Source: Endomychus coccineus
Lineage: Eukaryota > Arthropoda > Insecta > Coleoptera > Endomychidae
Direction: 5' to 3'
DNA: 64,000 bases
Assembly (NCBI GenBank): GCA_958510875.1
Contig: OY294070.1
Span: forward strand, 6,572,001-6,636,000
Shown here: positions 10,410 to 22,916 of the stretch, piece by piece
How the letters are laid out: every line of letters starts with the position of its first letter
How positions within the stretch are numbered: position 1 is the stretch's first letter
Position numbers and translations under genes: made by a program
The notes under the pieces: model-generated
The model's database searches: none
What the model was told of the DNA's origin: nothing
Seen by the model: only the letters and a program-made list of their open reading frames with translations

Positions 10410-11060
10410 GTTTTGACATTTTTTTTGCGAGTTCGCAGCTTTTCCGCTACAATCCACTCCGGTGTTTCCCGGAATCTGTAGAAGGATAACTGTATTATTC
10501 TTGCTTGGTTCGTTCATTTTCTTCAAACATTCCCAGACCATCTTCTAGCTCATGACGTGGGTGGTTAGCGCGTTGATGGCTGCTTGACTATCCGACTATT
10601 TCTTGTCTTCGGAAGTCTCTTCCTGAATTTCCGCTTGGAAAATGCTCGAGGATTTGCCTTAGTTTTGAGAGTATGTGGTTCCAAGCCCATAAACTACTTT
10701 TCAGTTTCTTCTGTTATTTTGGACTCATCAGTGTATCATTTAATGGCCTTTTGAGTCTTGGGTTGGTATTTTTGTCCCAACCGCTTTGTGACTTACCTTC
10801 CTGTTAAATTCATTCACGAAGCTATAGCATTTTTTCAATTTATGTTGGGGCATGTCCCACGTTCATACTTACGTTTGATGATTCAATCCCCAGTCATTAT
10901 ATATGTTGTCCCTATAGCCATACTCTCCACAACCATATATGGAGGGGTGTGAGTGAGGCTTAGGATTACTTCTATAGCAGCCGTTGGATTTTCGATAGAT
11001 TTATCCTTGAACTAGCCCGATTAGTTCTGCTACCCCAGACCACTGTGATAATCGATTTTA
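10410..11060 (-). pseudogene. LINE C-terminal part: RT thumb end and RNase H
   Basis: On the minus strand the piece begins with a VVWGSRTN/INLSKIQRL segment (about 11045-10985), continues with PTAAIEVILSLTPLHI (about 10985-10940) and enters an RNase H domain with SDSQAAINALTTHVMS (about 10590-10545) and an IPGNTGVD-x-SGKAA stretch (about 10470-10430). This region should follow the 9391 end of the neighbouring RT piece in an intact element, yet it lies upstream of it on the same strand. Stops are frequent. Confidence 0.75.
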
Positions 11061-12520
11061 CCATCCACCAAAGTACTTGGGATACATCCCCATTTTTTTT
11101 CCCGCAAAGTTTCTGCATACCATGCGAGCTTTCGTAACTCAAGTATGTGTAGGTATATGGTTGTTTACTTTAAAGTTGTGTATCAATATGTATTCGCAAA
11201 TAGCTGTTTTATGTCAAACACTTATGCTTCTTTATAGAGATATATTTGAACACTTAAGTACTAAATACAATACAAGCTGATTTTGGAGCGGTGACCTATT
11301 AATTAGCAAGCCTTATGTTATCTTTGCTAAGGAAACGTTCTGTGAAAGTTTGGAAACTGTTCTATTACGTCAAACTCGTAATGCACACGTAATGGGAATG
11401 GGGTTAACAACTGAAATGACATTTATCTGAATATCCCAGTGGGCAAATACCATTCATTTAAAAATGGTCATTGTTTTAACGTAATTGCTCCGATGGCGTA
11501 GTTTGTAATATGGCGCGTAGGTAGCTATAATTTTATCGATCCTTTTAGAACCAGTGTTGTTTGCAAGCTACGTGATTTTGCTTATATGGTGGTCGGATAG
11601 AACAATAACACTTTCTGCAAATAAATCTTACTGATATAATCTGTGCTATTTCACGTTTGTGTAAGACAGAAATATATACATTTTTTTCAATTTCTACCCA
11701 CAATCTTACACAAAACCAGCGAGTATGTGCATGTATACGTGTTACCTAATAGCTGAAATCTATTTAATCTTCAAAACACTTTATATTCATTCACTCGATT
11801 GTTGTATATTCATTTAGCGTAATATTCTTTCTCTCTTTCCTTTCCCTACAACGTTCAACTACTTAATAACAATTAGTGACCACTTTAATCATGTCCTTTC
11901 CTCACAATTAAAATTGTAAAATTATTTTGTACATTGATATTAGTTTTTAGCTGAATCTTATCCATACATTAAAATAGAGTGAATTTAATTTCCTCATTGT
12001 GTTTGTATGCACATGTACTTGGTTGCGTCACCGCCTAATTGGCCATAATTCCGATAATGTAGATGTGATAGGTAGGGTTCGAATCAACATCCTCAATAAG
12101 CTGATTTGATCGTCGTCAAAATTAGTGGCGAGTTCTCCATGGAAGCTAGGGAAGCACAGCTTCCCTTAAGAAGGATTAAACTTCAATCCCATTAAAATTG
12201 CATCTTTATTTTGGCAAAACAAAATACTTAACTCCACAACTTACGTAATATCTTAAGTTATATAATTTGTAATTGAAATGAAATTGAAAAATAAAACTAT
12301 GTAGAAGGGACATATTCATACTATAATATATAGGTACTATATACTATACCCTTTAAAGAATAATGTCATATGAGTATTGGTATGGTTGACAATTACTCTG
12401 ACAGTACTCAATCAATGACAGCATCCCAGTTCTAATATATAGCAGACCATCGAATTGTATTGTGTTCATCAATGATCTACTATTCGTTCAGAGGTTTACA
12501 TTTACAAGAATATAAGACTC
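11061..12520. other. Unassigned AT-rich stretch
   Basis: No recognisable coding, terminal repeats or RNA features. Short open frames lack motifs. Confidence 0.3.
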
Positions 12521-12524
12521 TGAC

Positions 12525-12685
12525 GGGACTAAAGTGGTGTAATTGGTAAACACGCTGGACTAGACATCGAAGAATGTGGGTTCGAATCTCGCCTATGCTA
12601 CACACCGACCGGTGGGGAGGAGTACCTTCGGTACTGACTTTGGTTTTATGGCGCGATTGCTGCAATAAAATTATAAGTCAGGAAA
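12525..12685 (+). repeat. tRNA-derived SINE
   Basis: A pol III type 2 promoter is visible: A box TGGTGTAATTGG at 12535-12546 and B box GGTTCGAATCTC at 12579-12590, about 33 nt apart. The tRNA-like head cannot fold into a clean cloverleaf with matching acceptor arms and is followed by a non-tRNA body (GGTACTGACTTTGG and a CAATAAAATTATAA tail). That pattern fits a SINE rather than a working tRNA gene. Confidence 0.65.
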
Positions 12686-12969
12686 ATGCACAAAGAAAAC
12701 AAAAAATTATTCTCAAAAATGTTAAACCTGAAAGAAAGTCGCGTACCCAGCGCTCTATATCGCATATATTCAAAAACTAACTGAGCCATCTTATTTGGCG
12801 TCCTTTGAAACCCCCCGAGTATTTGATGTCAACGAAATATCTTTAACTGCACAGCAAAACGTTTGTTAAAATTTAAATTTAACGCCCTGTATCTCCGAAA
12901 TGAAAGAAGATAGGACCATAGTTCATATGAAAGAATCTGATTATTTTAGTAAAATCGTCCCCTGCATTT

Positions 12970-13343
12970 ACGGGAGGTCATTTTTGCAACAAAATTGTAC
13001 TTTATTATTCACAAACGTCTCCGAAAAATCTCAAATTTCCCGAATTCTCCATCTGGAGAGAGTTTTTTTGGGGGAAATAACAGCGGAATCGTCATCAGCG
13101 ACACAAAACATACTGGGGATTATTTTCGGCTCTTAATTCATTAATTTTGGATTGCTTTTATAAGAATGCTCCTCTGAGGGGTTGAAATCCCGTTTAGGGG
13201 GGGTAGAAAGGTCGACCCCCATGGTTTTGATAGTCATGAATGATCTATGGGGTATTAGGAACAAAATGCAAAAATTTTTTTGAAATTCTAGCTTACTATA
13301 TATTTTTTTTATTATGGATTTTTTCACGGCTTATTGCCTGGAC
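12970..13343. mobile_element. Half copy of the GTCCAGGC fold-back MITE
   Basis: Only one arm is present. It carries the GTCATTTTTGCAACAAAATT segment, the GCTCCTCTGAGGGGTTGAAA segment, the GGTCGACCCCCATGG segment and the end TTGCCTGGAC at 13343 followed by TA. The same blocks occur in the full copies at 29.3 and 55.3 kb. Confidence 0.75.
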
Positions 13344-13542
13344 TATTTGCTGTGTTTGATCAGAAAATCCAGTGGTGAATAATCGGTGTTTTCCTCAGGT
13401 GTAATACAGCGCTGGACAACCCCTGTTAAATTGTTAGTGAAATTTCCAAATTAAAGGAAGACGTTTATGATCGAATCCTCATGTTTCATCAGAGAATGCA
13501 ACATTGAGAGTACTGTCGTCTACAATGAAGGCGTTAACGTTT

Positions 13543-13941
13543 TCACTTTAGATGGGTATCGCAAATTTTGGATCGCCAGATTTCCAACGTTATTCTACAA
13601 AGCACATTCAGCCTCGTTCGCTTAATGTAGAAATGCGAAATAAATCGTACATAATTGTATAGTACACGTATTGAAATCGGTGATGAGAAACGCGTTGTCG
13701 GGGTGTTGAAAGGGTTGACGTAGACGGCTGTGAAAAGGTGCGGTGAGGATGCTGCAATCGCAGCCACCTTGATAGCGTCCGCATAACCAGCTAAATCAAA
13801 GGAGGCCGCTTTTGTTGGTCCGGTAATTAGAGGAAATCCTTTTACAATGGTCTTGTATCGTGCTGAGCGCGTTTCCGTGGAGACCTCGCTGCTTATTGCT
13901 ACTGCTAAACTGCTTACCCAGTTTGTGGTGATATCAATTCT
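13543..13941 (-). other. Unassigned 132-codon open frame, possible exon or old insertion
   Basis: The minus-strand frame is stop-free from the TGA at 13942-13944 to the TGA at 13543-13545. The first 90 codons look protein-like (balanced composition, few Lys/Asn runs, GC about half, unlike the AT-rich surroundings), with segments such as KGFPLITGPTKAASFDLAGY and TAVYVNPFNTPTTRF. The last ~40 codons look like ordinary AT-rich sequence. No ATG occurs before residue 59. I do not recognise the family; a host exon, a transposon domain or an endogenous viral fragment are all possible. Confidence 0.35.
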
Positions 13942-13944
13942 TCA

Positions 13945-14345
13945 GTTTCCCAGCGGCATTAATCTTTTAATATTCCTGTTTGTACGTATTTTGTTTTATG
14001 ACGTCTTTTAAGATGTGTATTTTATTATCCGACCGACGAATATTCAAAATACCGATTTAATTGCCGAGAATATCTTGAATTTCAATAAAATTATAAGCGG
14101 TTAAGTTAATTAATAACTTTTATTCGATCACCCTAAGTTCAAAGAACTGTTCTGGTTTTGGTTTACATCTATTGATTTTCATTTCAGAAGAGTGAACGTC
14201 AACTTTACTTCTGTTCGAATGAGATTTTTCGACTCCTGCCATTAAAACCTAGATGGAAACTAACTTCACCATAAAATTTGTATGTGCTCTCTCGTTTATC
14301 ACTTCCCTCACTATACCTACGTAGTGAAGGGAGGGCGGGAGAACG
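13945..14345. other. Unassigned stretch with a short hairpin
   Basis: No gene is seen. A hairpin CTTCCCTCACT...AGTGAAGGGAG lies at 14302-14333. Confidence 0.3.
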
Positions 14346-14400
14346 CTGGGGGTAGTCCTCATATGATACCCGGGGATTCCATATGACTAACCGAGTGCAC

Positions 14401-16066
14401 CAGTGGCGGCTCGGGAACTTTTTAAGAGAGGAGGCTGGACATAAAACGTTCTTGTAAAAATATACTCTATTCAGCCAATAAATTTAACCTTTGCACAGCG
14501 ACCGTACCAGCTACTTCAGTGCCAAAATTAATTGTTGCCAAGCAAGAACCAACGTGGAGGTGTAGTTTCTCTTGGCAAAAAATTTTTTTGTTCGTTTCTT
14601 TTTCTTTGGATTTTTGATATTTTTTATTTTTTTTTTTTGAAATTTTTCATATTTTGTTTTTTTTATTATTTTTATAAACTTTTTTTATATATTAACGGAA
14701 TTCTACGGTCTTTATTTTGCGAAAAATGATCAATAATATTATCATAAAATGTATCATTATGTTTTAAGTGTTTTACTGAATCTTTTTCAATAGATATCAA
14801 ACTAACACCGTATAAACGATTTTGGCTCATTGTATTTCGCATGTAAGTTTTAATTCGTTTGAGAGTAGAAAATGATCTCTCCACCGATGCCGACGTGACA
14901 GGAATGGTGACTGTCAAACAAAGTAGTTTATAAAACTGAGGTAAAACTTGTTGCAAATCATTGTCTATCATATATTTTATCATATCGGCGTGAATGTCGT
15001 ACTGGCCTAAAATATCTTTATCCGAGTAGGTATATAACCCATAATTCATTGTGCAGTGCTATTTTATCAAAAAATTCATATTTTAGAACTAAGTTATCTA
15101 AAAGTGTATTGGGAAACTCTTTTGAAAAAGATTCGAAAAATCTTCTATTCGTCAAGTCGAAAAATTTCAATTCATGTAAATCGGAAAATCGAATCTCAAT
15201 TTGACCTTTAATAGTATCTAACATTTCATAAGAAAAGTTGTTTATAATGTAGTTTCTTGTCTACCAAATTATATGTTTTCCTCCTTTAACAATATTCTGT
15301 TTACCGGTTAATTTAAACTTAATACTCGAAGTAATATTTTTCTGCGATTTTTCATGTCTGTCTATACCACGAGCTAAATTTTTCAAATCATCATAACCCG
15401 AGTGTCCTCAACATGAAGTTGTATCAGATGTAAATAGCAAGCAATATAATTTATTGTGTATTTCGATTTTGAAACATACCTGTCATCGTCACCACTAATC
15501 CTTTCAAATCCGGTAAAGTCCGTTTATTTTTAACAAAACACTTTTCTATCATATGTTAATCCACTAAATGGATTTTCTAAGAACCCAGCAACTAAGTCAC
15601 TCATCATTTTAACGTTCACCGATTAGATAAATTATAACTTAACTACTTAACCTTACTTCGCCTCGCGGTACAAATTACAAAACCAAGAACTAACGGAACA
15701 CGACACGTGTGGCTTTCTTCTAGCGGAAGGGCGGTAGCAAGTAATCGTATTTCATTCGACCGACGATTCCGTACGAGAAGCTAGCTTCCATAGGATGTTG
15801 CCATATTCGTTCTTTTACCCTGTCTAGCAATTGAACTGCTTGGAAAACGGCAACTGTGTTGACCACACGTATTTAGCGTTTGAGATATATAGAGAATCTA
15901 GCCTCTGGCCACTGTTGCCAGATTAAAAATAACTACTGAGAACGGGGAATTAATTGTAAAATTTAAAGAATTATCAGAGAAACAGGAAATAAAATGGAGA
16001 ATGATCATTAAGATAAATTGGTGAGGAGGCTGAGCCTCCTTAGCCTCCTTCGAGGAGCCGCCACTG
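14401..16066 (-). mobile_element. hAT element with 8-bp target duplication, nested in a LINE
   Basis: Ends CAGTGGCGGCTCG (14401) and CGAGGAGCCGCCACTG (to 16066) are inverted repeats. The 8-bp target duplication GAGTGCAC flanks it exactly at 14393-14400 and 16067-16074. Length 1666 bp. The flanking LINE reading frame is interrupted by it. Confidence 0.92.
14672..15700 (-). pseudogene. hAT transposase remnant (ZMYM1/TTF zinc-finger type), internally deleted
   Basis: The C-terminal dimerisation domain is open at 15049-14672 and reads VTIPVTSASVERSFSTLKRI then RNTMSQNRL, the hallmark of hAT C-termini. A second frame at 15224-15018 gives the preceding helical part. Further upstream on the minus strand (about 15415-15290) GYDDLKNLARGIDRHEKSQK resembles the N-terminal TTF-type zinc-finger region. 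The catalytic core between them is missing, so this is an internally deleted, non-autonomous copy. Confidence 0.85.
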
Positions 16067-16074
16067 GAGTGCAC

Positions 16075-16873
16075 CAAGACGGAAAAAAGTACGGGTGCTG
16101 GAATAGTCGAGAAAACGGACCAAGGGGAAAGAATTTCTTTGAACCAAGCAACTTTTGCGACAGAATTCCAAGCAAAAATAGTTGCAATTACAACATGTGC
16201 TCAAATCATGAGGGAGAGAGCCTATGAGAATAGACAAATCACAATCATAGTGAGCAACCTGACAGTGCTTAAGGCACTGGATTCATACACAATCACCTCA
16301 CAATGTGTACTTGATTGCGTCAAAAAGCTAACGGCACTAGTAATGAACCCCAATAGAGTAGCACTCGCTCAGAAGTCTGAAGAAACCAAACGAGAAGGGA
16401 CAGAAACTGCCGCCGCACTCGCTAAAGCGGGGGCGGAAAAACCACTGATTGGACCAGAGCCAACCTGTGGCATTTCTCATGCCACAGCGGAATCCGTAAT
16501 CCAAAAATGGCTCGAGATAGAGCACCGTGCCTACTGGAGAGAACTGCCCCGTATGTCGCACTCCAAGCGACTGATGGGAGATCTCCGGCAGCAACGAGTG
16601 AAAAATCTGCTGACGTTCAGCAGAGAAGAAATACGGAATCTTGTTGCATTCCTGACCGGACACGCCCCATGCAACAAACACCTCTACACGATGGGACTGG
16701 TAGATCAGCCCACTTGCAGGGGTTGCGGCGTGGAAGTTGAGACACCTATGCATGTGCTGTGTCGGTGCACGGCATACCTCGGAGACGATAAGACTACACC
16801 CGAGGAAAACAGAAGTATCCCCTATATCAGGCTACTGAAATTCATAGAACACACCGGAATGATGAGGAGGTAG
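16075..16873 (+). pseudogene. LINE RNase H and C-terminal zinc-finger region (R1-clade-like)
   Basis: The LINE starts at about 14346, is split by the hAT element and continues here. GAGIVEK and FATEFQAKIVAI mark the RNase H domain, then IIVSNLTVLKAL, and after a spacer the C-terminal part LTGHAPCNKHLYTMGLVDQP with a CRGCG...HVLCRC zinc motif (about 16650-16770). The RNase H acidic residues are all replaced: the TDGS position, the Glu of QAE (Lys here) and the Asp of SDS (Asn here). The final 245 codons are open but the enzyme would be dead. Confidence 0.83.
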
Positions 16874-17104
16874 AAATAAGTGAGGGCACAATAGGACTAT
16901 AATGACCGCAGTGCTGTGGGGCTATCCTTAGGATGAAGAACTAACCTCACGGAGGAGGGGTTTTAGTCGGTAGGAATCCGGCACACCCGGAGGCACATGC
17001 ACCCGAAGCGTCTATGCAAGATTTCCCCTCCTCTACGAAAAAAAAGGGATGGTTATATAGCCGTTTTGCGAATATATCCGTTATAGAAAGCAATGACGGA
17101 TGGT
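16874..17104 (+). repeat. LINE 3' untranslated tail
   Basis: Non-coding sequence directly after the LINE stop: the ACCTCACGGAGGAGGGGTTT and GTAGGAATCCGGCACACCCG segments are typical of R1-like LINE tails. It ends where the next hAT begins. Confidence 0.5.
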
Positions 17105-19112
17105 ACTGAAGGGCACAAGGGCACGTGCCCACCCAACCACCAACATAAACAGAGACAGAAATTTGCCAGTAATTCAGTGCATTATTTTATTCCGCACATC
17201 AGTCACATGCAATGCTAACGCTCAAAACCATGTTCCGGGGAACGTTCTGAAGTGTACCTATTTCAAATATGATTCGGCTGACTACGATTACCTTCACCAT
17301 ATGCGCTTATACCCTCGGTTTGGAGCACAAAGCGGCGTATCTCCAGTAAACGTCTTGTCTCCATAGTGTAAAGTGTGTGAATCCAATTCGGAGACGTGAT
17401 AAGATGATGGAAGTAGCTTGTGAGCAAACACTTTAAAAAAACTCGTTATCATGTGAGGAAAAACTTTTAATTAAATAGAAAGGAAGTGAAAGGCTTGAGT
17501 TCATAAGTGTTTAGAAGCGTCTCAACGAATAGCTAGATGCAATGCTTACAAGCAGGGAATATTAAAAAAAATTAGACATTAACTTCGGAAAATTCAAGTA
17601 TTAATGTAGGCTCAATCAACTTTGCAGCTGAGTTAGACGTTGTGCTTGCCAATACATTTGAAAGGTTCTGGTTCACACATGTGTTTAAAGGCGTCTCAAA
17701 AACTATTCAGAAAGAATTGCTAGATGCAATGTTGCAAATTTACAAGCAGGAAATATAAAAAGAAATTAAATCCGCAAATTTCATTTCTTTGGAGGCCGAT
17801 GGAACTGCAGACACCTCTAATCAATCATCAGCAAATGGTTGTTATGATTCGATACGTGTTTAATAGGCACATTTTTGGTCTTTTTTTTAAGCCGGGTGAA
17901 CATAATGCTGATGTATCGAATGGTGTCCAAGCCATTATCGAAAGAACATTTCCATATGCACATTATATTTACTGTTACGCGCATCAACTCAATTTGATTA
18001 TTGAACGAGCGGCATAGAGCAATAAAAAAGTGAAAATTGTCTCTGCAAATTTGCAGTCATTTTCAAGCTTTTCTCTTCGTTCGCCAAAACGAACGGTAAT
18101 TCTTGATGAAATAGTCAAACATAGATTAGCATGCGCTGTTCCTACACGCTAGATTTTCAAAAGTCGAACTGTGAACACATTATTTGAACACCAGTATTCT
18201 TTCAAAGAATGTTTACACAAAATTATTGATGAAGATCGGATGGATTTAGTTACTATTAGTGAAAAAAGTGGTTTATTGAAACATTTGAATTGCCCGGAAT
18301 TTCTCTACTGGTTAAAAATATTTCATTTCATTATGCCACATGTTGAAATATTATTAAATCAGACTCAAATGCGCGAGATTGACGGTGCTTAGCTGCAAAA
18401 GTCAATTAAACAATTCCAACAGCAAATATTCGAATTGGAAATTCTACTGACAATGACAATCAAGAACGCAATAATGAAGAACCTGCTAGAAAAAGACAAA
18501 AAACGACAGCTGAAGATAACAGAGCTGTTATTGCAAAGAAAGTATGTGACACTATTTTAAGCCAAATTAGCGACCGATTCGATTTTAGGGATCACTTAAG
18601 TGCAGCAAAATTATTTGATTTGTGAAATTTTAAAACTTATAGACATGCATTTTCACAAAAACGTTTTGATGAAACTGTGAAATCTTATCCTATGTTGAAC
18701 AGTGTACAATTAAGAAGTGAACTTTCAGCAATTCATGATCGCGATGACGTGGTATTTTGGCACTTTTAGTGTTCATAACTGACAACAACCTAAAAAAGGT
18801 TTTGACGGAAACATACAAACTGTTGAATATTATTTGTACAACGCCCATGTCGACAGCAGAATGTGAACGACGTTTTTCCACCCTCACACGCATTAAAACT
18901 TTCCTGAGAAGCACAATGTCAGAAGATCGACTGAACGCATTGGCGGTCCTATCAATAGAAAAGAAGATCGTCTAGTCTAGCTCGGATTTTGACAACAAAG
19001 TCATAGACGTTTTTTCCAGCATGAAAAATAGAAGAATGGATTTTATGTACAAGAAATAGCTAATTTCTTTTTGTGCTTACCCTCTTTCATAACTCATGAC
19101 GAGCCGCCACTG
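17105..19112 (+). mobile_element. Second hAT element relic
   Basis: The right end GACGAGCCGCCACTG (19098-19112) matches the hAT terminus at 16066. The left side begins near 17105 with a GGGCACGTGCCCACCCA block that also starts the copy at 25.83 kb. The two ends do not match each other, so the left boundary is uncertain and this may be a composite. Confidence 0.6.
17600..18975 (+). pseudogene. hAT transposase remnant (ZMYM1-like), multiply frameshifted
   Basis: In order on the plus strand: FERFWFTHVFKGVSKT (about 17655-17705), FISLEADGTAD with a catalytic Asp region (about 17785-17815), NGVQAIIERTFPYAHY then CYAHQLNLIIERAA (about 17915-18015), a mid-domain frame at 18171-18392, and the C-terminal dimerisation domain TTPMSTAECERRFSTLTRIK (about 18840-18900). 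Frames change at least four times. The family's usual length is near 600 residues and most domains are represented. Confidence 0.82.
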
Positions 19113-20465
19113 CTTTTACCTACTTTTGTGCCTCCTATTTTGAGCATTCAAATCCATTTTAACAGTCATTTCCAACGAATACCCCTACTACTCGATTTAC
19201 AGCTCACACTAACTGGCGTAGTCGGTCGGATAAACTTTCATGTTATTGAATATCATACATATTTCTCTTTCAATCTCCTTTTATTTTTTTTACTGCCTAA
19301 TTTATATAATATCCAACATTTAAATCTGCGAACGGATAAAAATGTCACTGATAACAGTCGTACGAAAAAAGCTGCCTCGTCGTCTCGCACGATTGCAATG
19401 GAATTCAAGAAAAATCATTGTACAGAAGTTGAGTAATGATATTATAACGACTAATTGATGATTGCCATAAACGTTCGACCGCAAATGAGATTTTATGGGC
19501 TATATTCGGGCTGATGGTGGGTGTAGAACAAAAGACCGCCGTGTGTAAATAACAATTTTAATGTCGCTGCTGTGTACGTTATAAATCTGGTGATTTCATC
19601 GGTCACTTTTATGATTTCGATATTCCACTTTACTGCCGAGTTTACGGACCAAAGCAGGGCGAGAGCGCTTTATAACAAAATCACAATTCGGCGCCGAAAA
19701 CAAACGACTAATCTTCTAGTGTCACTTCAGGCATTGACACGGAGCGGGTTATACCAATAATAATATGACTTTATTGCAGATTTTATCGGCGAAATTGTAT
19801 AATTTGGAAAATCCGGATGCTATCTCTGTGGTAACGATGAAACGAATAGTATATGCAGATAATAACTTCTATGAATTAGACAGGATTGTAAAAGGTTTTG
19901 AAATAAAACAAAAACAGTATGATATGAAAGAAGAATATTGGAAGATTAATTCATTATTTTGATATATACTTCAGGCTCGAAAGGATTGCTCTCATTTAGT
20001 TACATGAGTTAGGCCAGCTTCAGAAGTCTTCAAATCTCGGTTTCAGTATCGAAAGTGCCTTGACCCTATCAGACTCGGTTCCCGAAACTCGGTATCGACA
20101 AAAACCCAATTGAAATAGTTTCAGGAAGAAAAATATATGTTGCTATGGTTTTATATTTTTCTGGAGTAAGCCAATTGAAATAAACGAAATGAGTTAGGAG
20201 GGTGAAATGTATTCCCAAATCATCGGAATAATTTAAGTAGGTACCTACAAGAACATTTTGCCTCAATGGAAAAGTTTTCTTCCAATTTAAGGGCTTAATT
20301 TTTTTCAAATTGAATTCTACCGAAGTTTTAGGAATACTTTTACAACAAGGTGCCTGATATATTGAATTTTGTACACAAACATTAAGAAATGTTGGACACT
20401 TTTTGGGTATAGTATTTTTTTTCAACATAATTTTTTTTTATTCAAGATCATGAGCTATTATTATA
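19113..20465. other. Unassigned stretch
   Basis: Open frames at 19071-19436, 19572-19962 and 20069-20428 show no motif. No repeat boundaries are visible. Confidence 0.3.
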
Positions 20466-20469
20466 CTTG

Positions 20470-21960
20470 CTCCAATGCCCTGCAGTACCAACCCCACTAG
20501 TGAGATGCACAGAATATCTATTCCCACTCTGGAAGACTCATATTATCATCACACCAGCCAGAGACGAGTCTTGACAGAATTGGTAACATGATAACATTCA
20601 AGAGGGGTGTTTTCCGAGGAGACTCCTTGAGACTTCTCTTGTTGAAGATTTCACTGCTGCCGCTCTCCACTGCATGAAATTGGGTCGAACTCTTGCATAT
20701 TACTCTGGACCACCGAACCACCCATTTATTTTACTATTTTAGATGGATGATCTGAACTGAAACTGTATGCCTCTGGGGAGAAAAACCTCCATCAAGCTCT
20801 CAACGTGCTTCAAGAATATACACCAGCCGTAGGCAAGGAGTTGGGATTGCACAACTGCGCAGTATTTCATTTGAGGATAGAATGATCTCCGAGAATATGC
20901 ATCAGAGCTTGCCGAGAGAAGCATCTTGATGTTGGATACCTGGGAATTTAACAGTGTCCACATTATGAAGCTTCCCAGCTAAAGGTGGCTCTCTGCGGCA
21001 AGTACAGGAACCTTGTTCGAAAGAACAAAACCAAACTTCCAAACTTTCGATTGAGAACAAGGAGTCTGCAACAAATATGATTGCCGTTCCAGTCCTGGCT
21101 TCACTCTATTGGAGTGGCGAAATGGACAGTCGATGAGCTGCATAGACTCGACAAAGATACCCAGAAAATGATGCATATCCATCACAGTTTGCATCCTAGG
21201 TCGTCCTTTTCCCTCATTTATTTACCACATCAGCGGCGAGGTAGGGGACTCCTTAGTCTGGAGAGTCTGCATTTATCAAAGGCAGCAAGTTGAGGGAGAG
21301 CTTCGTCTGGAATTTCACATCAGTCGAGAAGGCCAACCAGAGGGCAACCTCGAGTTTCAACCTTTTCCTGAAAACCCACATAAAATGCCGCGGAGCAAGA
21401 TCTTATGCTCAGGCGGCATGTTGACAATCCGATACACGGTGTCTTCTACCGAAACATCGAAAAGTTCGGCTTGTCAGCCAGGCTGACCTTCGGCTACCTA
21501 CGGTCACCTCGCTTACATTCGAGGCAGAGGGATGTACCGCAGCTTGCGACACCTTGGTCTATCGCCGGAACGTGCACGTTCCTGATGTCAGCTGCAAGGC
21601 TTGTCGAAAGGCGCCTGAGAGGCTTTTCTACCTGCTGTCGGCATGTCCCGCAAAAGCGGTTTCGGTGCACACCCATCGCCAAAATACGTTGTATTACCAT
21701 CTAAGGCACTCGTACGGAATAAACCAAGAGATATTGAGTCCGTTGTTGTGAACGAAAGATGTCAGAACTACTGGAATTACCCACTTCCGAACGTCAGGTC
21801 CATACCAGCAAATAGGTCTGACATTGTCCTCCTCGATAAACTAACTATGTCATCGAATTCTCTGCTCCGGCAGAGAAAAAATAGTCTTGAAAGAGGAGGA
21901 AAAATGAACAAAGTATCAAGATCTGTTCGAGCTCCGCACTCTATACTCAGGCCATAAGGT
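20470..21960 (+). pseudogene. LINE reverse transcriptase C-terminal half (R2-like annotation group)
   Basis: Plus-strand fragments in several frames: FKRGVFRGDSL (about 20600; RT motif B region), LLPLSTA, LYASGEKNLHQAL after a destroyed catalytic box (about 20760), KELGLHNCAVFHLR, then PVLASLYWSGEM-type thumb sequence. An open segment at 21081-21293 follows with DELHRLDKDTQKMMHIHHSL and YLPHQRRGRGLLSLES, then a C-terminal part with PANRSDIVLLDK (about 21808-21843). This matches the family that insect annotations call 'type-1 retrotransposable element R2'. The YADD box is gone. Confidence 0.72.
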
Positions 21961-22915
21961 CGTATTAGTGGTTCAGATCATCGGTGTTTTGGGTTGAATT
22001 CGGTCTTCGCGATTTAGGAAGCTACTCACCAACCGGCGAGGAGGCTTAGTACATCCTCTGTAATTGTTTTTTTTTTCTAAGAACTTTAGGGAAATTAAAT
22101 TATAGGTAAGAACACCGACACACACTCTTCACCGAATTTTAAAAACAATTTTGTATTGTTTCAGTGAGCTTAATTTGGGAAATTATCAAACAGAATCATC
22201 AGAAGACAAGTTTTTCACATTAATAAAAGCAAATGGGGTGCAACTAAAGACTCAAACATGCCTGGCAACTCTATTTAAATGCGAAGGCTTTATATATATC
22301 CTAAAGAAGGAATAAAACTATTGTTCAACTGTTGGTATTGCAACATTGTGCTTCAACGTATGGGTGATCAGCTGCAACATAGCCTCTGGCACGTGACGTC
22401 ACGATCGAGCATTCAGGCCTTGTACTATGGAGGGTGTTGGTAGTACCCGGTGCTGCCTTATACTTAACTAGTCATTTTTCCTTTATGCGATGGTAAATTC
22501 AATATCTATTTGGTATTTTCAGTTTATAAAATTGTATGTGAATACCAGACAAAACCAGACCGCCATCAACGGTCATAAGATAAAATCTTACAGGCCATTG
22601 AGGCTGTCTTATCAGGAACAAGGGTATATGAAAAACTGCACATACCTTTGGAATTTCCCGGAGTACACTGGAGGACTAAGCCTACAAGAAAAGAGATGGG
22701 GTTACATTAGATGAAGCAACTAGATCAAGGTAGATACATACAAAGGAAAAAGTAAAAGGTAAGATATTCATATCTTCCAAAAATTATGGAACGGTGAAAT
22801 GTATTTCGTGCAAGAACTGGACACATGGAGTGTGCACAGCTTAGGCGGATGATTTTCAATGCGACAGTTGTCTTCTAGCAATCTAAATTAATTAATATTT
22901 CAACATCTCGTTTTT
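21961..22915. other. Unassigned stretch
   Basis: No gene or element recognised. The start may still be LINE tail. Confidence 0.3.
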
Positions 22916-22916
22916 G

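Noticed and set aside
12528..12603. A functional tRNA gene
   Set aside because: A and B boxes are present but acceptor and anticodon arms do not pair and a SINE-like body follows.
16337..16753. 138-codon minus-strand frame opposite the LINE RNase H
   Set aside because: Mirror of the open plus-strand LINE frame, no motif of its own.
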